From: an uncultured Cellvibrionales bacterium
GTDB lineage: Bacteria; Pseudomonadota; Gammaproteobacteria; Pseudomonadales; Cellvibrionaceae
Reading direction: 5' to 3'
DNA: 62,035 bases
NCBI GenBank assembly: GCA_913050115.1
Contig: CAJWZU010000011.1
Span: 1 to 62,035, forward strand
Made by a program: the position numbers and the translations under genes. The first letter of the stretch is position 1. The number at the start of each line of letters is the position of its first letter. A model generated the notes under the pieces. That model was not told where the DNA came from and ran no database searches. It saw only the letters and a list, made by a program, of their open reading frames with translations. Positions 57,051 to 62,035 of this stretch are shown in pieces.

Positions 57051-57830
57051 TTATTGGCAGAGAATCATCTCAGCGTTGCTCCGCTTTATAATATGCTGAT
57101 TTAAGTGGTCGAAAGCAGCCACTTGCTGCAAATATTCAGCAGCGCTTGCATGATCTTCAAATATCCCTAAATAGCTGGTATGGGCACCGTTGCTATGCCG
57201 ACCGCAGTAGAATTGAAAGTCACTGTGCTCACTGACAAACTCCGCTCGGGCTAGTTCGCTTTTAAATGCCTGCAGCTCAACAGCGTAGAAAGTAGCACTG
57301 TGGGCTATAACCCCACCTAGTTCTTTTGCCTCGGTGTTAGCCAGCCCTTTTGCTGCGCTAGAGCCTTCAGGTTGGAGGGCTATAGTAGTGTTGACTGCTC
57401 ATTTTTCACTGCCCTGCTCCACCATACGGATACGCGGCATTGAGTCTCCCTGGCGCGCATAGCTCACAAGTGTTGGGCGATACAGCAATACCTCAGAGGC
57501 CAGTAGCTTTTTCACCCGTTGCAAGTCATCCCAGGCAGCTGCGATTTCGGGGTAGTTGCCCAGGTAGTAAAAACTCTGACTCTCAGAGACAAAGATGCTG
57601 TCCAACAACGGCAATGCTAGGCGATGCATCAGTTGATCCTGCGCGCCAGTTTCGGCCAGAATTTGCACACTGAATAACGCTTTGCGACTGCCCAAGGCTT
57701 TATCAGCGGCACAGCTATAACCGCTGCTAAAACCACCACTAAGACAAAACTCTTCCTCTGCCAGCACAGCTTGCGACAACAGAGCCAAGGCGAGCATTAA
57801 TAAATTCGTAATTGTCCTAAACATAATCAT
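57051..57830 (-). pseudogene. SPOR-like secreted protein split by an in-frame TGA
   Basis: A minus-strand frame starts MIMFRTITNLLMLALALLSQAVLAEEEF (signal peptide), runs 143 codons to ...MVEQGSEK, meets TGA (57399-57401) and then stays open in the same frame for another ~115 codons ending EMILCQ. Both halves contain SPOR-like segments (ALFSVQILAETGAQDQLMHRL; ATFYAVELQAFKSELARAEF), which bind denuded peptidoglycan. The second half has no ATG/GTG/TTG before its domain, so it cannot easily be a separate gene. A nonsense mutation in one two-domain gene is the simplest reading; a sequencing error or TGA readthrough is possible. It is convergent with panB. Confidence 0.65.
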
Positions 57831-57835
57831 TTTCC

Positions 57836-57872
57836 AAAATAAAACCCGGCTGAGTTGCCTCGACCGGGTTTT
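57836..57872 (-). terminator. pnp terminator
   Basis: AAAACCCGG (57841-57849) pairs with CCGGGTTTT (57864-57872); the A-rich side gives T's on the minus strand after pnp. Confidence 0.85.
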
Positions 57873-57902
57873 AAAGCGTCACTCATTTGAAACTAGAAAC
57901 TA

Positions 57903-60023
57903 TTACTCTGCAGCAGCGGGTGTTTCTTCGCTGGCAGTTTCAGCTTTTACTTCTTTCATCGACAGCTTGATGCGGCCGCGCTGGTCAACATCCAGACATT
58001 TAACCTTAACCATCTGGCCTTCTTTAAGGTAGTCGGACACAGATTCAACGCGCTCATCAGCAATTTGAGAGATGTGCACCAGACCATCTTTACCCGGCAG
58101 GATATTAATAAACGCACCAAAATCGACGATACGGGCGACTTTACCTTCGTAGATGGCACCGATCTCGGCTTCAGCAGTAATCTCACCAATACGATCAACC
58201 GCAGCGCGCAGAGCGTCGCCATCGGCGGAGTAGATCTTGACATTGCCGTCGTCGTCGATGTCGATAGAGGCACCGGTCTCTTCGGTGATAGCGCGAATAG
58301 TAGCGCCACCTTTACCGATGATGTCACGGATTTTATCTGGGTGTACCTTGATGACTTCGAAGCGCGGCGCGTTGTCGCTCACTTCTTTACGGCCTTCAGA
58401 GATAACCTTATTCATCTCACCGAGAATATGCAGACGAGCAGACAGCGCCTGCTCTAAAGCAATCTCCATGATCTCTTCGGTGATGCCTTCAATCTTAATG
58501 TCCATCTGCAGTGCAGTTAGACCATTGGCGGTACCGGCGACTTTAAAGTCCATATCACCAAGATGATCTTCGTCACCAAGAATATCGGTGAGTACGGCAA
58601 AGCCGTTGTCTTCTTTCACCAGACCCATAGCGATACCGGCAACCGGTGCCTTAATCGGTACACCGGCATCCATCAGCGCCAGAGAAGTACCGCACACAGA
58701 AGCCATAGAGCTTGAGCCGTTTGATTCGGTGATCTCAGAGACCACGCGAATGGTGTAAGGGAACTCTTCCTGACTTGGCAGTACAGCAGCAACACCGCGG
58801 CGCGCCAAACGACCATGGCCCACTTCACGACGACCGGTAAAGCCCATACGACCACACTCGCCTACCGAGTAAGGAGGGAAGTTGTAGTGCAACATGAAGG
58901 GGTCTTTGCGTTCGCCTTCCAGTGCGTCAATGATCTGAGCATCGCGAGCATTGCCCAAGGTAGCCACTACAATCGCCTGCGTTTCACCGCGAGTAAACAG
59001 CGCTGAACCGTGAGTTTTTGGCAGTATGGCAACTTCAGAACCAATAGCGCGTACAGTGGCATTGTCGCGACCGTCGATACGCGGCTCACCGGCAACGATG
59101 CGGGTACGGACGATATGTTTTTCCATCTTAGCAAAAGACTTTTTAACGTCGTCGCTATTAACACTGGCTTCTTCGCTGACCAGCTCGGCTACGGCTTGCG
59201 TGCGCAGCTCACCCAGACGCTCGTAACGCTTAGCTTTATCGGTGATGCGATAAGCAATACCGATAGAATCAGCAAAGTTTTGCTCGATAGCCGCTTTCAA
59301 ACCCGCATTTTCGGCTTCGGCGCTCCAGTCCCAGACTGGCTTACCTGCATCTTTGGCCAGCTCAGCAACCGCTTGTACTACGGCCTGCATTTCTTGATGG
59401 GCATACAGTACCGCGCCCAGCATAATGTCTTCTGGCAGCTCGTTAGCTTGAGACTCAACCATTAGTACAGCGTCTTGTGTACCGGCAACGACCATGTCTA
59501 ACTCTGAGCTAGCCAAAGTTTCATAGCTTGGGTTCAGCAGATAGCCCTCTGATTCGGTATAACCGACGCGCGCAGCACCGATTGGGCCGGCGAAAGGAAT
59601 ACCAGAAATAGACAGAGCCGCAGAAGTACCGATCATAGCGGCGATATCTGGATCATTCTTCTTGTCGGTAGACATGACAGTACAGACAACCTGCACTTCA
59701 TTCATGAAACCTTTAGGAAACAGCGGGCGGATCGGACGGTCGATCAGGCGCGAAGTCAGAGTTTCTTTTTCGTTTGGACGCCCTTCACGCTTGAAGAAAC
59801 CACCGGGGATCTTACCAGCAGCGTAAGCCTTCTCGATATAGTGCACAGACAGAGGGAAGAAGCCGCGCGTTGGATCGGCTTCTTTGGAGCCTACCACGGT
59901 GGTGAGAACACTGGTCTCGCCTATGGTAACCATAACCGCACCGGTAGCCTGACGCGCAATACGGCCAGTTTCTAGAGTGACTGTTTGGTCGCCGAACTGA
60001 AAAGTCTTAACGATTGGATTCAC
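57903..60023 (-). CDS. pnp: Polynucleotide phosphorylase
   Basis: Phosphorolytic 3'-5' exoribonuclease of the degradosome. Two RNase PH domains (about 1-210 and 310-540), then KH ([23 protein letters not shown]) and S1 ([29 protein letters not shown]). The start is GTG at 60023 ([20 protein letters not shown], the family N-terminus) with AAGGAAA 6-8 nt before it; the longer open frame adds ten residues. About 706 aa. It follows rpsO, as in most gammaproteobacteria; the hairpins in the gap probably take part in RNase III autoregulation, known for E. coli pnp. Confidence 0.97.
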   Translation of the reverse strand: MNPIVKTFQFGDQTVTLETGRIARQATGAVMVTIGETSVLTTVVGSKEADPTRGFFPLSVHYIEKAYAAGKIPGGFFKREGRPNEKETLTSRLIDRPIRPLFPKGFMNEVQVVCTVMSTDKKNDPDIAAMIGTSAALSISGIPFAGPIGAARVGYTESEGYLLNPSYETLASSELDMVVAGTQDAVLMVESQANELPEDIMLGAVLYAHQEMQAVVQAVAELAKDAGKPVWDWSAEAENAGLKAAIEQNFADSIGIAYRITDKAKRYERLGELRTQAVAELVSEEASVNSDDVKKSFAKMEKHIVRTRIVAGEPRIDGRDNATVRAIGSEVAILPKTHGSALFTRGETQAIVVATLGNARDAQIIDALEGERKDPFMLHYNFPPYSVGECGRMGFTGRREVGHGRLARRGVAAVLPSQEEFPYTIRVVSEITESNGSSSMASVCGTSLALMDAGVPIKAPVAGIAMGLVKEDNGFAVLTDILGDEDHLGDMDFKVAGTANGLTALQMDIKIEGITEEIMEIALEQALSARLHILGEMNKVISEGRKEVSDNAPRFEVIKVHPDKIRDIIGKGGATIRAITEETGASIDIDDDGNVKIYSADGDALRAAVDRIGEITAEAEIGAIYEGKVARIVDFGAFINILPGKDGLVHISQIADERVESVSDYLKEGQMVKVKCLDVDQRGRIKLSMKEVKAETASEETPAAAE

Positions 60024-60195
60024 AGAAATTTCCTTTTTTATTGCGGCAATCACTGCATCGGATTGCCATTGGCCTACATTACAGACGTTATTAGTTTGTT
60101 ACTTTACTTACTATTTCTGCGATTTTAGGCGCTAAATAGCAACACTCTTAATCGCAGAAACCCGCCCAACTTAACAGCTGTGCGGGTAAATTCTT

Positions 60196-60247
60196 GGGTA
60201 TTTTTATGGACACTAAAGCCATAAAAACATACCCGCTGTGAAGCGGG
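60196..60247 (-). terminator. rpsO terminator and long leader hairpin before pnp
   Basis: On the minus strand, CCCGCT-TCAC-AGCGGG (60231-60246) followed by a T-rich run is a good rpsO terminator. It overlaps a second stem, GTATTTTTATGG with CCATAAAAA-CATAC (about 60198-60232). The second could be a pnp leader RNase III target by analogy with E. coli. Confidence 0.7.
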
Positions 60248-60258
60248 CATATCGAATC

Positions 60259-60528
60259 TTAGCGACGTAGGCCAAGTTTCTTGATCAGAGCAGAATAACG
60301 CTCAACCTTCTTGCCTTTCAAGTAATCCAGCAGCTTGCGACGCTGGTTTACCATGCGGATCAGACCGCGGCGAGAGTGGTGATCGTGATTATGCTCACCA
60401 AAGTGACCCTGCAACTTGTTGATGTTGTGGGTCAACAATGCAACCTGTACTTCAGGAGAACCTGTATCACCCTCAGATTGGGCGTATTCTTTAACTAGTT
60501 CAGCTTTTTCAACAGCACTTAATGCCAT
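60259..60528 (-). CDS. rpsO: 30S ribosomal protein S15
   Basis: Primary 16S rRNA-binding protein of the platform. The 89-residue sequence is typical: [56 protein letters not shown] and the end [12 protein letters not shown]. It is placed between truB and pnp in the common rbfA-truB-rpsO-pnp order. Confidence 0.99.
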   Translation of the reverse strand: MALSAVEKAELVKEYAQSEGDTGSPEVQVALLTHNINKLQGHFGEHNHDHHSRRGLIRMVNQRRKLLDYLKGKKVERYSALIKKLGLRR

Positions 60529-60641
60529 GATAGTATCCTCAAATTAATGTGCAATAAGATGATTCGGCCTGCCCGTGCACACTTACAGGAAGGCTAAGTA
60601 TTGTTCATACGGCTATCGTTAAACAGCAATACCAACAAATT

Positions 60642-61601
60642 CTAGTCTGCTGGTGTATCTTCGATGGTTTTAACCACCAAGCGCTTGGGGGCGACACGAC
60701 CGTCGTCAGTCAGCTCTCCCATGCCTAAAAAATCACCAGATTCAATAAAGACACGCACTTTATCACCTACGTCACCGGCGCGAAAGACCCCGTGATCCAT
60801 AACTGGGTTGCCCATACGAAAATAATGAGCGCTGTCGTCTGGCAAAATTAATGCCGGCAAGTCGGCGACTGGGGTGTCCATGGGCATCAGGTGGTGGTCC
60901 AACACTTCTGGACCCTGCTCGCCGCGCTCTTCATAAAGAGTATCGAGGGTAATAGAATCAGCTTCTTTAAACGGCCCAGCTTCACTGCGATGCAGCGCCT
61001 TAACATGGGCGCCACAACCGAGTACGTTGCCAAGGTCTTCGGCGATAGAGCGAATATAAGTGCCTTTTGAGCAGCGCACATCCACATCGACCTCAGCCGC
61101 ATGCCCTGGGCGAAAATCGAGCAACTCCAGCGAGTAGATAGTCACATGGCGCGGCTGACGCTCCACGGTAATACCTTCACGCGCCAGTTTATACAGCGGC
61201 GTACCATTGTGCTTAAGCGCCGAGTACATACTGGGAATTTGCGAAATTTCGCCGCGAAACTGCTCCAGAGACTCTTCGACCTGTGCGCGGGTAACCGCAC
61301 GAGCATCCACTTCGGTCAGTGTTTCACCATCGGCATCGCTAGTGTCGGTGGTCATCCCCAAGCGAAATGTACTGCGATAGCGCTTGTCCGCATTGAGTAA
61401 ATACTGGGAAAACTTGGTCGCCTCACCAAAGCAAAGCGGCAACACACCTGTTGCCAGCGGATCTAAGCTACCGGTGTGCCCGGCCTTTTGGGCAAACAGC
61501 ATGCGTTTAGCTTTTTGCAAAGCATCGTTAGATGTCATGCCCGCGCTCTTGTTCAGTAAAATTACCCCATCAATCGGGCGGCCGCGCTTTTTACGAGCCA
61601 C
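60642..61601 (-). CDS. truB: tRNA pseudouridine(55) synthase
   Basis: Forms pseudouridine 55 in the T loop of all elongator tRNAs and chaperones tRNA folding. The catalytic Asp is in KAGHTGSLDPLATGVLPLC (about residue 47), preceded by the family N-terminus GVILLNKSAGMTSNDALQKAK. KCSKGTYIRSI-type CSKGTYIRSIAEDLG and the PUA-like C-terminus (residues ~250-319) are present. 319 aa. Its start shares one base with the end of rbfA, consistent with coupling. Confidence 0.97.
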   Translation of the reverse strand: MARKKRGRPIDGVILLNKSAGMTSNDALQKAKRMLFAQKAGHTGSLDPLATGVLPLCFGEATKFSQYLLNADKRYRSTFRLGMTTDTSDADGETLTEVDARAVTRAQVEESLEQFRGEISQIPSMYSALKHNGTPLYKLAREGITVERQPRHVTIYSLELLDFRPGHAAEVDVDVRCSKGTYIRSIAEDLGNVLGCGAHVKALHRSEAGPFKEADSITLDTLYEERGEQGPEVLDHHLMPMDTPVADLPALILPDDSAHYFRMGNPVMDHGVFRAGDVGDKVRVFIESGDFLGMGELTDDGRVAPKRLVVKTIEDTPAD

Positions 61602-62035
61602 TAAGCCTCTCCCTCACCGTCTGCGCTTTCATCTTCGTCTGCGTGTTTATCGGAAGCGACGGCCTTATCGATCAGGTACGACAGTGCCTGACCATGAACA
61701 GCAGTTTTGTCGTAATAAAAGGTGAGGCGCGGGGTAGAGCGCATCTTCATCTCTTTTGACAGCTGCGCGCGAATAAAACCGGACGCCTTGTTTAACAACT
61801 TGGCGGCTTCAATACTCTCTTCATCGCTTTCGCTGCCTACAAAGGTGACATAAATCTTGGCGTAGGCCAGATCGCGGGTCACCACTACGTCATTAATATT
61901 TACCATACCAATACGCGGATCGCGTACTTCCTGCTGAATCAGCTGGGCTACGAGAAGATAAAAAGCAACGGGTTCTGGTACCTCGGACTCGGGTTTCCCG
62001 AGAACGCCTGAGGGGGATCTTGGAGTTGGAACCTT
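61601..62035 (-). CDS. rbfA: Ribosome-binding factor A, N-terminus anomalous at window edge
   Basis: RbfA helps 30S maturation and binds near the 16S 5' helix. Recognisable RbfA sequence runs from about 61948 to the stop: AQLIQQEVRDPRIGMVNINDVVV, LAYAKIYVTFVGSES and TPRLTFYYDK, with an acidic tail. Upstream of 61948 the frame stays open but reads KPESEVPEPVAFYLLV, unlike the expected N-terminal helix (family pattern R-x-x-R-V/I-x-x-Q-x-x-x-E). The edge sequence may be foreign, a frameshift or an assembly artefact. An internal ATG at 61906 would omit the N-terminal KH helix and is unlikely. Confidence 0.75.
   Translation of the reverse strand, partial: KVPTPRSPSGVLGKPESEVPEPVAFYLLVAQLIQQEVRDPRIGMVNINDVVVTRDLAYAKIYVTFVGSESDEESIEAAKLLNKASGFIRAQLSKEMKMRSTPRLTFYYDKTAVHGQALSYLIDKAVASDKHADEDESADGEGEA

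Noticed and set aside
57037-57398. panC expected after panB
   Set aside because: The segment reads as the second half of the minus-strand SPOR-like gene; no pantothenate synthetase motifs are present.

Overview
The window is a chromosomal segment of a gammaproteobacterium, about half G+C. Gene order is close to Pseudomonas: hemA-prfA-prmC-moeB, lolB-ispE-tRNA-Gln-prs-rplY-pth-ychF, miaB-ybeZ-ybeY-ybeX-lnt, ybeL/leuS-lptE-holA, dksA-gluQ-cbrX-cbrA-cbrB-pcnB-folK-panB and rbfA-truB-rpsO-pnp. Protein details and accessory genes fit a marine relative of the pseudomonads (Cellvibrionales/Spongiibacteraceae-like is my guess, by inference only). There is no phage, transposase, CRISPR array or rRNA; both tRNAs are single genes.

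Layout. 1-5.1 kb (minus): a DUF898 membrane protein cut by the window edge, then the heme/release-factor operon read hemA to moeB. 5.3-12.7 kb (plus): a TPR lipoprotein, lolB, ispE, tRNA-Gln, prs, rplY, pth and ychF. 12.9-13.3 kb: tRNA-Met whose 3' half and terminator are repeated three times with a 131-bp period. 13.5-17.3 kb: an unknown lipoprotein, a class I-gamma aminotransferase followed by a heptanucleotide microsatellite, a CYTH protein and DUF1820. 17.5-23.0 kb: miaB to lnt. 23.0-29.0 kb: an accessory block of unknown proteins, a YceI lipoprotein, a RoxA-like diheme cytochrome lipoprotein, a DUF6279 lipoprotein and a CBS-GGDEF cyclase. 29.0-34.0 kb: ybeL, leuS, lptE, holA. 34-47 kb: mixed metabolism and envelope genes (SLC13 carrier, solute-binding-like protein, hisC, ppa, cysE, an LplT-like carrier, an M15 peptidase, an HtrA protease with a Rieske protein, sfsA). 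47.4-57.0 kb: the dksA-cbrAB-pcnB-folK-panB region. 57.0-62.0 kb: an interrupted SPOR-like gene, pnp, rpsO, truB and rbfA.

Most interesting points. (1) The 800-bp gap after cbrB holds what looks like a complete CrcZ-type small-RNA gene: a GTTAC/GTAAC palindrome suited to CbrB, a near-consensus sigma-54 promoter, about eight AAYAAYAA Hfq/Crc-type motifs and a terminator. With CbrA, CbrX and CbrB alongside, this would be a carbon catabolite repression module. (2) A roughly 100-nt structured leader, with an identical 22-nt core and conserved spacing, fills the gap before ispE and again the gap before folK, supplying the ribosome-binding region and first codons of both; I do not recognise it as a known RNA family. 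(3) The DUF898 protein and an unrelated repeat protein at 39.2 kb share an N-terminal domain of about 75 residues. (4) Smaller oddities are the tRNA-Met tandem remnants, an in-frame TGA splitting a SPOR-like gene, a Fur-box-like island near 44.5 kb, and a suspicious non-RbfA sequence in the last ~85 bases.
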